Assembly: GCA_951813535.1 (NCBI GenBank)
Contig: OX638345.1
Span: forward strand, 2,105,158 to 2,169,157
Length of the DNA stretch: 64,000 nucleotides
Direction: 5' to 3'
DNA from: an uncultured Dehalococcoidia bacterium
Lineage (GTDB): Bacteria; Chloroflexota; Dehalococcoidia; Lucifugimonadales; UBA3495
Shown: piece after piece, positions 17,168 through 25,505 of the stretch
Position numbering within the stretch: the first letter of the stretch is position 1
Layout of the letters: each line of letters begins with the position of its first letter
Translations under genes and position numbers: made by a program
Notes under the pieces: generated by a model
Databases searched by the model: none
The model's input: the letters and a program-made list of their open reading frames with translations, nothing else
Told to the model about the DNA's origin: nothing

Positions 17168-18151
17168 ATGTCGGTCATCACATATCGCGACGCCGTTTCG
17201 TCAGTCCTGCGCGAAGCCCTCGATGAGGATGAACGAGTCTTCCTGATGGGCGAAGACATCGGGCCCTACGGTGGCGCTTTCGCTGTCACCAAGGGCTTTT
17301 GGGAGAAATACGGCCAGCGCCGCATCAAGGACTCCCCGTTGGCCGAATCGGTCATCGTCGGCGCCGGCGTAGGCGCTGCCATGGCCGGCCTGCGACCCGT
17401 CGTCGAGTTGATGACCATCAACTTCAGCCTCCTGGCCATGGACCAGATCGTCAACCACGCCGCCAAGATCCGGTACATGTCCGGCGGCCAGTTCTCGATC
17501 CCGTTGATCATCCGCACCGTCACCGGCGCCGGCGCGTCGGTCGGCGCGACCCACTCGCAGTCCTTCGAGGGATGGTACGCCTCCGTGCCCGGCCTGACCG
17601 TCGTCACCCCGTCCACCCCCCGGGACGTTATCGGCCTGTTCCGCTCCTGCCGGGAGTTGAACGACCCGGTCATGTTCGTCGAGCACATTCTGCTCTACGG
17701 CACCCGCGGAGAGGCCCCGGATAGCGGCGATTTCCGCATCCCCATCGGCCAGGCCGACCTTCGGCGCACCGGGGGCGACATCACCCTCTGCGGCTATTCC
17801 CGCATGGCGTTGGTTGCCGAGCAGGCGGCCGAGATACTCGCCCGGGAAGGCATCGAAGCCGACGTGATCGACCTCCGTTGCCTGCGTCCGCTGGATATGG
17901 ATACGGTCGTCGCATCGGTCAAGAAAACCCACCGCGCCCTCATGGTCGAGGAAACCACCCGCCTGGGTGGGTTCGCCGGGGAGTTGGTGTCCCAGGTGCA
18001 GGAAGAGGCATTCGAGTATCTCGATGCCCCCGTGGGCCGCGTTGCCGGCGCGGAAGTTCCCATGCCGTATTCTTTTCCTCTCGAACAGCTTGCGATCCCA
18101 AGCGCGGAATCGGTCGCGGCCGCCGCGCGCAAGTTGGTCAACGGCGTCTGA
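17168..18151 (+). CDS. pdhB: 2-oxoacid (pyruvate/acetoin) dehydrogenase E1 beta subunit
   Basis: This 327-residue transketolase-like beta chain has the N-terminal segment VFLMGEDIGPYGGAF, the central DSPLAESVIVGAGVGAAM and the C-terminal domain with ALMVEETTRLGGFAGE. It forms the heterotetramer with the preceding alpha chain. The start ATG at 17168 follows GAGAGGA, a good ribosome site. Codon usage is strongly C-ending, as in its neighbours. Confidence 0.93.
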   Translation: MSVITYRDAVSSVLREALDEDERVFLMGEDIGPYGGAFAVTKGFWEKYGQRRIKDSPLAESVIVGAGVGAAMAGLRPVVELMTINFSLLAMDQIVNHAAKIRYMSGGQFSIPLIIRTVTGAGASVGATHSQSFEGWYASVPGLTVVTPSTPRDVIGLFRSCRELNDPVMFVEHILLYGTRGEAPDSGDFRIPIGQADLRRTGGDITLCGYSRMALVAEQAAEILAREGIEADVIDLRCLRPLDMDTVVASVKKTHRALMVEETTRLGGFAGELVSQVQEEAFEYLDAPVGRVAGAEVPMPYSFPLEQLAIPSAESVAAAARKLVNGV

Positions 18152-18215
18152 TCCCTGGCGGCTTCCTCCTCCATACGCCAGATCCCTCCACACTCGGAAA
18201 CCTCAGGAGAACATT

Positions 18216-19439
18216 GTGGCTACCAACGTCGTCATGCCCCAGATGGGATACGATATGCGGGAAGGCACCGTCGTCCGCTGGTACAAGCAGGAGGGCGAGA
18301 CTGTCGACCGCGGCGAGGTGATTGCTGACATCGAGACCGACAAGGCCACGGTCGAATTCGAGGCCTACACCGGTGGAGTGCTGGGCCGCATCGTCGCCGA
18401 GGCGGGCGTCGCTGTCCCGGTCGGTCAGTTGATCGCCATCATCACCGAGCCTGGCGAATCTGTGCCGGAAGTCGCTGCCCCCGCAGCTAGCCCGGCCCCC
18501 GCGCCGCCTTCCGCTCCTGCTCCCGCCCCTGCGGCGCCCGCACCCGAGCGGGCGGCGGCCCCTGCTTCGGACGGCGGAGTGCGGGCGTCTCCCATTGCCA
18601 GGCGTTTGGCACGCGAGCGCGGCATCGACCTGTCGTTGGTGACCGGTAGCGGTCCCAATGGGCGCATCACCGAGCGGGATGTGGAAAACTTCCAGGCTCC
18701 GGCGGCAGTTCCGGAACCGGCGGCTGCTCCGGCGGCCGAACCTGCGCCAACTCCCGCCGACTCACGCATCGAACTCAGCCGCATGCGTCAGACCATCGCC
18801 CGGGTGACTGCCGATAGCAAGTCCACCGCGCCCCACTTCTACGTCACAGCCGAAATTGACATGGGCAAGGCCATGTCCCTGCGCCGCGACGTGAACGATG
18901 AGTCTGACCCCGAAAACCGCGTCAGCGTCAACGACCTGATGGTCAAGGCATCTGCCCTGGCCCTAGCGAGGCACCCCAAGTTCAATTCATTCTTCCGCGG
19001 CGACCATCTGGAAGTTCATGGCGCCATGAACATCGGCATCGCCATCGCATTGGAATCTGGCCTGATCTTGCCCGGCGTGAGCAACTGCGAGAGCAAGAGC
19101 CTGCTTCAGATTGCCGCCGCCACCAAGGACCTGATCGCCCGTGCCAACAGCGGCACCCTCCGCAACGAGGAGTACAGCAGCACGACGTTCAGCATCAGCA
19201 ACATGGGCATGTTTGATGTCGAGAGTTTCACCGCCATCATCTACCCTCCCCACGCCGCGATCCTGGCCGTGGGCAGCGTCAAGCAGCAGCCCGTGGTGCG
19301 CGACGGCGAATTGGCGGTAGGCACGATGATGAAGGCTACCCTCTCCACCGATCATCGCGTCGCCGATGGCGCCGAAGCCGGCCAATTCCTCATGGAAATC
19401 AAGCGGGTCCTCGAAAACCCGGTCAGCCTGCTGCTGTAA
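18216..19439 (+). CDS. pdhC: Dihydrolipoamide acyltransferase (E2)
   Basis: This 407-residue E2 has one N-terminal lipoyl domain with the lipoylation site ETDKATVEFE (about residue 40), a long Pro/Ala linker and a peripheral-subunit-binding domain (ASPIARRLARERGIDL to GRITERDVE). A second linker and the catalytic domain follow, ending with TDHRVADGAEAGQFL (HxxxDG active site). The start is GTG at 18216 with AGGAG 6 nt upstream; no ATG fits. It completes the E3-E1alpha-E1beta-E2 complex. Binding one lipoyl domain per chain is typical of non-enterobacterial complexes. Confidence 0.94.
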   Translation: MATNVVMPQMGYDMREGTVVRWYKQEGETVDRGEVIADIETDKATVEFEAYTGGVLGRIVAEAGVAVPVGQLIAIITEPGESVPEVAAPAASPAPAPPSAPAPAPAAPAPERAAAPASDGGVRASPIARRLARERGIDLSLVTGSGPNGRITERDVENFQAPAAVPEPAAAPAAEPAPTPADSRIELSRMRQTIARVTADSKSTAPHFYVTAEIDMGKAMSLRRDVNDESDPENRVSVNDLMVKASALALARHPKFNSFFRGDHLEVHGAMNIGIAIALESGLILPGVSNCESKSLLQIAAATKDLIARANSGTLRNEEYSSTTFSISNMGMFDVESFTAIIYPPHAAILAVGSVKQQPVVRDGELAVGTMMKATLSTDHRVADGAEAGQFLMEIKRVLENPVSLLL

Positions 19440-19467
19440 ACTCCAACCAAGCCACGGAGCCCCCACC

Positions 19468-21108
19468 ATGCCCCAGATGACCGGCGGCCAGGCAGTGGTC
19501 GCATCCCTGCACGCCCAGGGTGTCGACACCGTATTTGGCATCATATCCGTTCACACTCTCGACCTGTTCGATGCGCTGTTCGACCGCCAGGACGACGTGC
19601 GGTTCATCGGCGGACGCCTCGAGTTGGGCTGCGGTTATATGGCCGACGGGTACTGTCGCGCCACCGGCCGACCCGGGGTAATCCTGACCAGCACCGGCCC
19701 CGGCGCCGCCGACTCCGTTGGCGCCATGGGCGAGGCCTATTTCTCCGCCTCGTCGATCCTTCAGGTAACCACCAACGTGGAGTCCGAGTTCGTCGGCAGC
19801 GGCAAAATGGCGACGCACGAGACCAAGGACCAGTTGGGCATGTTCGCTGCCGTGACCGACTGGAATGCCCGCATCGATCAGATCGAATCCATACCCGATC
19901 ACTTTGTCGAGGCCTTCGTGCGGTTCCGGGAGCGACGGCCCCGGCCCATCGAGTTGGAAGTACCCACCGACCTCCTGGGCCAGCACGCCGAAGTTGAGGT
20001 GCTCCAGCCTCGTCAACCCGATGTCCCACCGGGCGATCCGGTCCAGGTCGAACGTGCCTGGAACCTGCTGCGCAACGCCAAGCGGCCCGTCATCTTTCTC
20101 GGAGAGGAGATCCATACCACCGGCGGCGCGGATGACATAATCCGCCTGGCCGAACAAATCGGCGCTCCGGTGGTCACCGGTGACGGCGCCAAGGGCACCT
20201 TCCCGGAGAGCCACCCGCTATCTCTGGGAATGGCCCTCGGCAACCGCATCTGGGGCCAGAACCCGGTCCTGGACTGGATGGGTGATTGCGACGTTGCGCT
20301 GGTTTTGGGCAGCAACCTTCCCTACCGCTCGACCTCCGGGGTCGGGGTCAAACTGCCCGAAAAGATTATCCACGTCCTCCTTGACGGCGATTACATCGGC
20401 AGGAACTACGATACCGAGGTCGCCATCGCCGCCAACAGCGGCGCCGTCGTCCGCCAGTTCCTGAGCGCAGCCGGCGGAACCGACCTCGGGACTGGCGGCG
20501 ATTACCGCAAGGAAATCGCGGAACTGAAGTCCAATATCTACTCCGGCTTGCAGGAGCAGTGGGGCCCTGAACTCAAGGCATGGGAGGCCGTCCGGTCCGT
20601 CATTCCCGACGACACCATCTTCTCCCTCGACGCCACCGTCCCGGCCAACCGGGCGGTGCGCTGCCTTCAGATGGATCGCCCCCGCAGCTACATGTATCCC
20701 CACGGCTGGGCTGGCCTTGGTTTCGGCTTTCCCGCCGCTATGGGAGCCAAGGTGGGCCGTCCCGATTGCCCGGTGATCTGTGTCACTGGCGACGGCGGAT
20801 TCCAGTACAACGCTCAGGAGTTGGGCACTGCGGTTCAGTACGGGATCAATCCCATCGTCATGGTGTTCAACGATTCGGCCTGGGGCGTGCTCAAGGGCTA
20901 TCAGCAGGATCGTGGCGGCCGCCGTATGGCCACTGACCTGGTGAACCCCGATTTCGTTAAGCTGTTCGACTCCTACGGCATCGGCGGCACCCGGGTGCAC
21001 AACGTGTCTGAAATGACCGGCGCCGTGCAGGACGCCGTTGCTGCCGACCGCATCCATCTTATCGAAGTCGTCATGCCCGATGGTTTCCCCGCCTTCTGTC
21101 GGAGCTAG
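19468..21108 (+). CDS. ThDP-binding acetolactate-synthase-like enzyme
   Basis: This 546-residue member of the IlvB/benzoylformate-decarboxylase superfamily has three domains. The N-terminal pyrimidine-binding domain contains GGRLELGCGYMADGYCRATG, with Glu in the ThDP-activating position. The central domain has PVIFLGEEIHTTGGADD, and the C-terminal domain has the ThDP motif GDGGFQYNAQELGTAVQYGIN. ATG at 19468 begins 28 nt after the E2 stop, so the gene extends the dehydrogenase operon. No IlvN small subunit is near, so a catabolic carboligase or decarboxylase is more likely than branched-chain synthesis. The substrate is unknown. Confidence 0.88.
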   Translation: MPQMTGGQAVVASLHAQGVDTVFGIISVHTLDLFDALFDRQDDVRFIGGRLELGCGYMADGYCRATGRPGVILTSTGPGAADSVGAMGEAYFSASSILQVTTNVESEFVGSGKMATHETKDQLGMFAAVTDWNARIDQIESIPDHFVEAFVRFRERRPRPIELEVPTDLLGQHAEVEVLQPRQPDVPPGDPVQVERAWNLLRNAKRPVIFLGEEIHTTGGADDIIRLAEQIGAPVVTGDGAKGTFPESHPLSLGMALGNRIWGQNPVLDWMGDCDVALVLGSNLPYRSTSGVGVKLPEKIIHVLLDGDYIGRNYDTEVAIAANSGAVVRQFLSAAGGTDLGTGGDYRKEIAELKSNIYSGLQEQWGPELKAWEAVRSVIPDDTIFSLDATVPANRAVRCLQMDRPRSYMYPHGWAGLGFGFPAAMGAKVGRPDCPVICVTGDGGFQYNAQELGTAVQYGINPIVMVFNDSAWGVLKGYQQDRGGRRMATDLVNPDFVKLFDSYGIGGTRVHNVSEMTGAVQDAVAADRIHLIEVVMPDGFPAFCRS

Positions 21109-21906
21109 CCCACGTCCACCGGCGAGAACCGTCATACCGATACTGTCCGCGAACAGTTTCGCATCCAGTCAGCCGAATTCGAACGCCAGATTGGTGGCCA
21201 GGGAAACCGCGCCATCGGCTCCTGGATCATTGACAACCTGCGTCTCAACGGCACGGAAAGCGTGCTGGACGTCGCCACCGGGACCGGCCTGATGGCGCGG
21301 GAGATGGCTCCCCACGTCGCCCATGTCAACGGCATCGACGTGACCCCCGAGATGCTGGCCCAGGCGCGCCAGATCGCCGCCGACTCCGGTATCGCTAATC
21401 TGACCTTCGACGACGGCGACGCCACCAACCTGCCGTACGCTGACGATCGGTTCGACATTGTCATCAGCCGTATCGCGGTCCATCACTTCGACAAACCAGA
21501 GGTCGAACTTCGCGAAATGCGCCGCGTGTGCAAGCCACATGGCCGGGTCGTAATCGTTGACATTACGGCGTCCGACGACCCATCCATCGCCGATGCTCAC
21601 AACCGCCTGGAACGGATGCGTGACCCTTCACACACCGCCGCTTTCTGCCTGTCTGACCTCCGCGCATTGGCGCAACGCTCGGGGCTAAATGTCATACACA
21701 CCAGCGAAAACGATGCTGTTCATGACCTCGGCGAATGGATGGACCTTACCGGCGCTCCCGATAACGTTCGCGCCGCTATACGTCAGGCGTTCGAAGATGA
21801 AATCGCTGGCGGCTCACCCACCGGGATGGGCGCTCACCGCGACGATGGTCGCTTCAAGTTTGTGCATCACTGGGCCGTTCTTGCCTGTGACCTGCCCCCA
21901 GGGTGA
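21109..21906 (+). CDS. Class I SAM-dependent methyltransferase without a normal start codon
   Basis: The frame encodes a UbiE/Methyltransf_11-type protein with SVLDVATGTGLMAREM (motif I), a VNGIDVTPEML acidic loop, FDIVISRIAVHHF and a late VHHWAVLAC. Coding sequence extends upstream of GTG 21262 through TVREQFRIQSAEFERQIGG and the helix IGSWIIDNLRL, right back to the TAG of the ThDP gene at 21106-21108, in the same frame. No ATG, GTG or TTG occurs in that stretch. The start given here is the 5' limit of the open frame. A rare start codon (such as ACG or CTG), read-through of the TAG, or a sequence error could explain it. The substrate is unknown. Confidence 0.75.
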   Translation, partial: PTSTGENRHTDTVREQFRIQSAEFERQIGGQGNRAIGSWIIDNLRLNGTESVLDVATGTGLMAREMAPHVAHVNGIDVTPEMLAQARQIAADSGIANLTFDDGDATNLPYADDRFDIVISRIAVHHFDKPEVELREMRRVCKPHGRVVIVDITASDDPSIADAHNRLERMRDPSHTAAFCLSDLRALAQRSGLNVIHTSENDAVHDLGEWMDLTGAPDNVRAAIRQAFEDEIAGGSPTGMGAHRDDGRFKFVHHWAVLACDLPPG

Positions 21907-21939
21907 CGATGGTGCGCCAATCGGACTGCCTGACTTCGT

Positions 21940-21969
21940 AGGGGCGAATAGTCATTCGCCCCTGTTTTT
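21940..21969 (+). terminator. Rho-independent terminator
   Basis: AGGGGCGAAT and ATTCGCCCCT form a perfect 10-bp stem with an AGTC loop followed by GTTTTTC. It ends the long operon starting at the promoter near 14548. Confidence 0.88.
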
Positions 21970-22147
21970 CTGCTGAGCGCCCGGGCCAGGTGCGCCAGCT
22001 GAGACGTGGCGGCGTTCCCGGTCAGTGCCGGCGTCCTATTGCCTGAGATCTGTGCCGCGCCGCTCTGGCGATATTCAGTCGCTTTTCATTAGCATCAAGC
22101 CACTTGATTCCAATTCGTATCCCACGCGACAAGACCGAAACGCCCCA

Positions 22148-23548
22148 ATGGCAAACCTCCGCCGCATCTACCCGTTGTCTCCCCGTGACCTGACCGAGGA
22201 GCAGATCGCCGTCATCTTTGCCATGACCTCCCGGCGACCAGAGCCATTCGACGAAATCGCCCTCCAGGTCTCCGCCGAACGCGCCGCCGATTTCAACGAA
22301 AGGTGGGTCGTCGGATACGGACACGCCTCCGTGGCCGAGCATGCCATCGTCCATCTGGCCGTGGAGAACATCTCTCGCCTGGCGTGCGACAACCTCGAAG
22401 ACAACCGCCTCGCGTCGTATACCGAAAAGTCCTCCCGCTACCAGGTAATCGACCCTGATAGTTTCCACGTACCCGAAGAACTCGACAGCAACCCTGGCCT
22501 GCGATCTCGATACGTCGCGGTTTGCCGGTCTCTTTTCGTGGCCTACGCTCGGCTGATTCAGGGCGTAACCGCCCATCTCGAAACTTATCAACCGCAGCGC
22601 GAAAACGAGGGCAACGGGGCATACGCCCTCCGTATCCGCCGCCAGGCCACCGACGCATGCCGCGCCGTCCTGCCTGCCGCCACGCTGACCAACGTGGGCG
22701 TTACCGCCAACGCCCGAACCCTGGAACACGCCATCAGCAAACTGATGTCTTCGCCGTTGGCTGAGGAACGTTCAATCGGCTCCGAACTGCGCGAACAGGG
22801 TCGGTCCATCACGCCTACCCTGGTCAAATACGCCGATTACAACCCCTATCTGGCCGAGGCCGGTAGCAGTGCGTTTGGAAAGTCCCGGCAGCTCCAAGCC
22901 GAGCCGACTTGGTCCGTCCGCCTGCTGGAGTTCGACGGAAACGCGCTACGCAAGTTGTGCGCTGCTATGCTGTTCCGACGGGGCGACGGCTACAGCGATG
23001 CCTTGACCAATGCCATGAGCATGTCGCATGCAGAGTGCGTGGCGGTCGTCAATGAGTCCGTCTGCAATATCGGCCCCCACGACTCGCCGCCACGCGAATT
23101 CGAGCTCGTCGACTTCACCTTCGAGTTTATCTTCGACTACGGCGCGCTCCGCGAGTTCCGCCGTCACCGTATGCAGACCTATCTCTCCCAGCCCCTGACC
23201 GTGCTGAACGGCCATGCAACGCCGGCTCTTGTCGAAGAATCCGGTATGTCCGGAGTTTTCCAGGCGGCGATTGCCGAAGCCGATGGACTATTCGGATCGC
23301 TCGCCAAAGAAAATCCCGCGTTGGCCCAGTACGCGGTGACCCACGCTCACCGTCAGCGCGTGCTTTCTAAAATGAACCTGCGGGAGTGCTACCACCTGTT
23401 CAAACTGAGAAGTTCCCGCCAGGCTCATCCGGCCATTCGTCAACCGGTCCTGGAAGCCATGCGCCTTGCGGTCGAGGCGCAGCCGGAACTCTTCAGGCAC
23501 CTGCCCTTGCGCAACGCCCCGCCCTGGTGGCCGTTCGCGCCGGCATAA
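22148..23548 (+). CDS. Tandem ThyX-like (flavin-dependent thymidylate synthase family) protein
   Basis: This 466-residue protein contains two ThyX-like halves. The first (about 1-200) has GYGHASVAEHAIVHLAVEN and a substrate-loop segment NRLASYTEKSSRY (86-98); the usual RHR is EDNR. The second (about 260-440) has REFRRHRMQTYLSQPL with RHR at 339-341, but the following NE-x-S-x-RY loop is changed. ThyX makes dTMP from dUMP using FAD, NADPH and methylene-THF, with sites at subunit contacts. The complementary losses suggest one composite site per pair of halves, or a changed reaction. ATG at 22148 was chosen from the homology start. The upstream 180 nt has no gene. Confidence 0.8.
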   Translation: MANLRRIYPLSPRDLTEEQIAVIFAMTSRRPEPFDEIALQVSAERAADFNERWVVGYGHASVAEHAIVHLAVENISRLACDNLEDNRLASYTEKSSRYQVIDPDSFHVPEELDSNPGLRSRYVAVCRSLFVAYARLIQGVTAHLETYQPQRENEGNGAYALRIRRQATDACRAVLPAATLTNVGVTANARTLEHAISKLMSSPLAEERSIGSELREQGRSITPTLVKYADYNPYLAEAGSSAFGKSRQLQAEPTWSVRLLEFDGNALRKLCAAMLFRRGDGYSDALTNAMSMSHAECVAVVNESVCNIGPHDSPPREFELVDFTFEFIFDYGALREFRRHRMQTYLSQPLTVLNGHATPALVEESGMSGVFQAAIAEADGLFGSLAKENPALAQYAVTHAHRQRVLSKMNLRECYHLFKLRSSRQAHPAIRQPVLEAMRLAVEAQPELFRHLPLRNAPPWWPFAPA

Positions 23549-23560
23549 TCGGGACGGTCT

Positions 23561-23713
23561 CTACGGGTCGGAACAGTCCCTGGTGAACCCGCAGTTCCGG
23601 CAGATTATCTTGCAACTGCGTTCGTGCATCCGGTTCCCGCAGATCTCGCAATCCAGCCCGTCGTCACGCTTGGGAATTGGCGGAGTTTGCGGCCCGGTTC
23701 GTTGGGTGGTCAT
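23561..23713 (-). CDS. Small zinc-ribbon protein
   Basis: This 50-residue protein is too short for most gene callers. It carries two CxxC knuckles: CEICGNRM and, 10 residues later, CRNCGF, a typical zinc ribbon. The N-terminus is polar (MTTQRTGPQTPPIPKRDD) and it ends RDCSDP. The ATG at 23713 is preceded by GGAGGTGA about 7 nt away, a near-perfect ribosome site that overlaps the stop of the anti-sigma gene. It is therefore the third gene of the sigma/anti-sigma operon. Its role is unknown; a regulatory or RNA-binding part is possible. Confidence 0.75.
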   Translation of the reverse strand: MTTQRTGPQTPPIPKRDDGLDCEICGNRMHERSCKIICRNCGFTRDCSDP

Positions 23714-23719
23714 GTCGCA

Positions 23720-24820
23720 TCACCTCCCTCTCCAGATCGACGGTGGCACTGGCGGCCCGGCGATGATGCGCGCGCTCAGGAACTTCTCGCCGGTGGGCAC
23801 CGTCGGCCCGTGCCTTTCATCCGGTAGCAGCGCCACTTCATGGAACCCGAACACCGATTGGTCCAGCTCCAGGTCCTTGACGCCGCTTCCGTCGTTTTCG
23901 TTCACCACAATCCGGTCGATCAGAATCCGCTCGTCGTTTTTCACCAACCAAATTTGGTAGGTGTCCGCCGGCATGCCGGACACCATCAGGAACCCTTGCT
24001 TTCCTGACGGATGGAGCATCAACAGACCGCGGGCCGTCGGTTCCGTGCCCATTGGTGAAGTCATCTGCAACTTTTCCGTCTCGGGCTGCGCCGAAAGAAC
24101 GGTGGCTTGCACCATATCCGATACTTCTTTCTTCACCAGGTCCACGGACTCCGTGCCTTCTCCGGCCTGTATTTCGACCCGAGACGAATCCGCCACTCGG
24201 CCGTTATTGAGGTCCAGGTTCGGGGCGTCGCTCGTCCGACCTATCCGAACCGCGTGCTCGTCGACCACCGGCGATTGCGTGATCGTTGCCGGAGCCTCCT
24301 CCCGCCCGGTTGGCGCGACAGCCGGCGACATCGCCGCGACCGCCGCGCTCGCCGACGCCAGCGCAACCGTCTCATGCCGCGCTGTCATCACCTCTTGCTC
24401 GATTGCCAGGTTGCTGATTTCCTGGTGCTGGGAGATCATGAAACTCACCGAGGCGGCCAGCAGCAGGCTCAACGTTCCAACCGCCACCGGAGCGAGCCAG
24501 CGGCGCAATCGCTTCACCGACCAGCGAGGGTCAGAGCCGATACGTCGGGCGACACCCGGGCGATCCGTCCGGCCTGTGGAGTTGGCCAGCACGCGCTTTT
24601 TCAGACCCGCCGGGAGTTGGGCCTCCGGGGCAGAGGCCGTGAGCCTGGCCGCGGTGTCCTGGAACCCCAGCAGCACCTCTTGACAGTGCGGGCACCGGAT
24701 CACGTGGTGGAACACCGCCTGGAACTCGGCGTCGTCCAGCGCATTCAGCGCAAAGGCTGCCAGTTCCCCTTCGGGATGCTCCGATGCGGCGTATATTTCG
24801 CCGGGATCGTCAGACCACAT
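23720..24820 (-). CDS. Anti-sigma factor with zinc-finger and RskA-like domain
   Basis: This 366-residue membrane protein has an N-terminal anti-sigma zinc motif (H-x3-C-x2-C in HHVIRCPHCQEV, about residues 38-49). One membrane helix follows (APVAVGTLSLLLAASVSFMI, about 108-128). The extracytoplasmic C-terminal domain contains GFLMVSGMPADTYQIWLV, as in RskA-type proteins. It should hold the ECF sigma factor at the membrane until a signal triggers release. The start overlaps the sigma gene by 11 nt, which supports coupled synthesis. The extracytoplasmic domain carries a long variable linker rich in Ala, Thr and Ser. Confidence 0.88.
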   Translation of the reverse strand: MWSDDPGEIYAASEHPEGELAAFALNALDDAEFQAVFHHVIRCPHCQEVLLGFQDTAARLTASAPEAQLPAGLKKRVLANSTGRTDRPGVARRIGSDPRWSVKRLRRWLAPVAVGTLSLLLAASVSFMISQHQEISNLAIEQEVMTARHETVALASASAAVAAMSPAVAPTGREEAPATITQSPVVDEHAVRIGRTSDAPNLDLNNGRVADSSRVEIQAGEGTESVDLVKKEVSDMVQATVLSAQPETEKLQMTSPMGTEPTARGLLMLHPSGKQGFLMVSGMPADTYQIWLVKNDERILIDRIVVNENDGSGVKDLELDQSVFGFHEVALLPDERHGPTVPTGEKFLSARIIAGPPVPPSIWRGR

Positions 24821-25385
24821 GTGCTTCCAACGCCGCCTTGAGTTTTTGCATTCCCAGTCGCATCCGAGTTTTGACCGTTCCCAGCGGTATCCCCAGCATC
24901 TGGGAAATCTCCGATTGGCTGTAACCGTGCCAGGCCGAAAGGTATAGCGGTCGGCTCTGATCCTCGGGAAGGGTCATCAAGGCCTCGCGTACCAGTCTGG
25001 CGTCAAATCCGCGCTCCACTTGCCGCTCGACGCTCATCTTTGCATCGGGGATCCTTTGCAGCGCGTCCATCTCGGGATAAACCGTGTGATCCGAGGTCCG
25101 CCTTCGTGATCGGTACATGTCCACGACCTTATGGTGCGCCACGGACATGATCCAGGTACTCGGCGCCGCCATCTCCGGCCGGTAGCTCTTCGCTTTCAGC
25201 CAGACGTTGGAGAACACCTCTTGGACGGCGTCTTCGGCTAACGCTTCGTCTTTCAGGATAGAGACCGCCAGGGAGAAAACCCGTTGGGCGTAGCGATCAT
25301 AGATCTCCTCCAGGGCTCTCTCGTCTCCCGAGCCGACTGCGGATATGCGCTGGGCATCTTCACTATGTGGATTGTCTGGCACCAC
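24810..25385 (-). CDS. ECF-type RNA polymerase sigma factor
   Basis: This 191-residue sigma factor has region 2 (ALEEIYDRYAQRVFSLAVSIL and TWIMSVAHHKVVDMYRSRRR) and region 4 (LPEDQSRPLYLSAWHGYSQ then EISQMLGIPLGTVKTRM). It is of the SigK/RskA-paired group by its partner. The frame begins with two GTG codons (25385, 25382) just after GGAGGG, and the second gives better spacing. The operon order sigma, anti-sigma, zinc-ribbon lies between the ThyX-like gene and MmgE/PrpD. Autoregulation is usual for such pairs, but no matching promoter was identified. Confidence 0.92.
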   Translation of the reverse strand: MVPDNPHSEDAQRISAVGSGDERALEEIYDRYAQRVFSLAVSILKDEALAEDAVQEVFSNVWLKAKSYRPEMAAPSTWIMSVAHHKVVDMYRSRRRTSDHTVYPEMDALQRIPDAKMSVERQVERGFDARLVREALMTLPEDQSRPLYLSAWHGYSQSEISQMLGIPLGTVKTRMRLGMQKLKAALEAHVV

Positions 25386-25505
25386 CCCTCCAGAGTTATC
25401 AGGGGTTCAATATTGCCTGGTTATCATATATACGGATCGAGCGCCCGGCCGGATTGCTCCGACCCAACATCGCCCCGCGATCTCGCGAAAACAGGAAAGC
25501 CGGCG

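Noticed and set aside
17201-18193. Long minus-strand open frame opposite the E1 beta gene
   Set aside because: It is an antisense shadow rich in Asp, Gly and His with no motifs.
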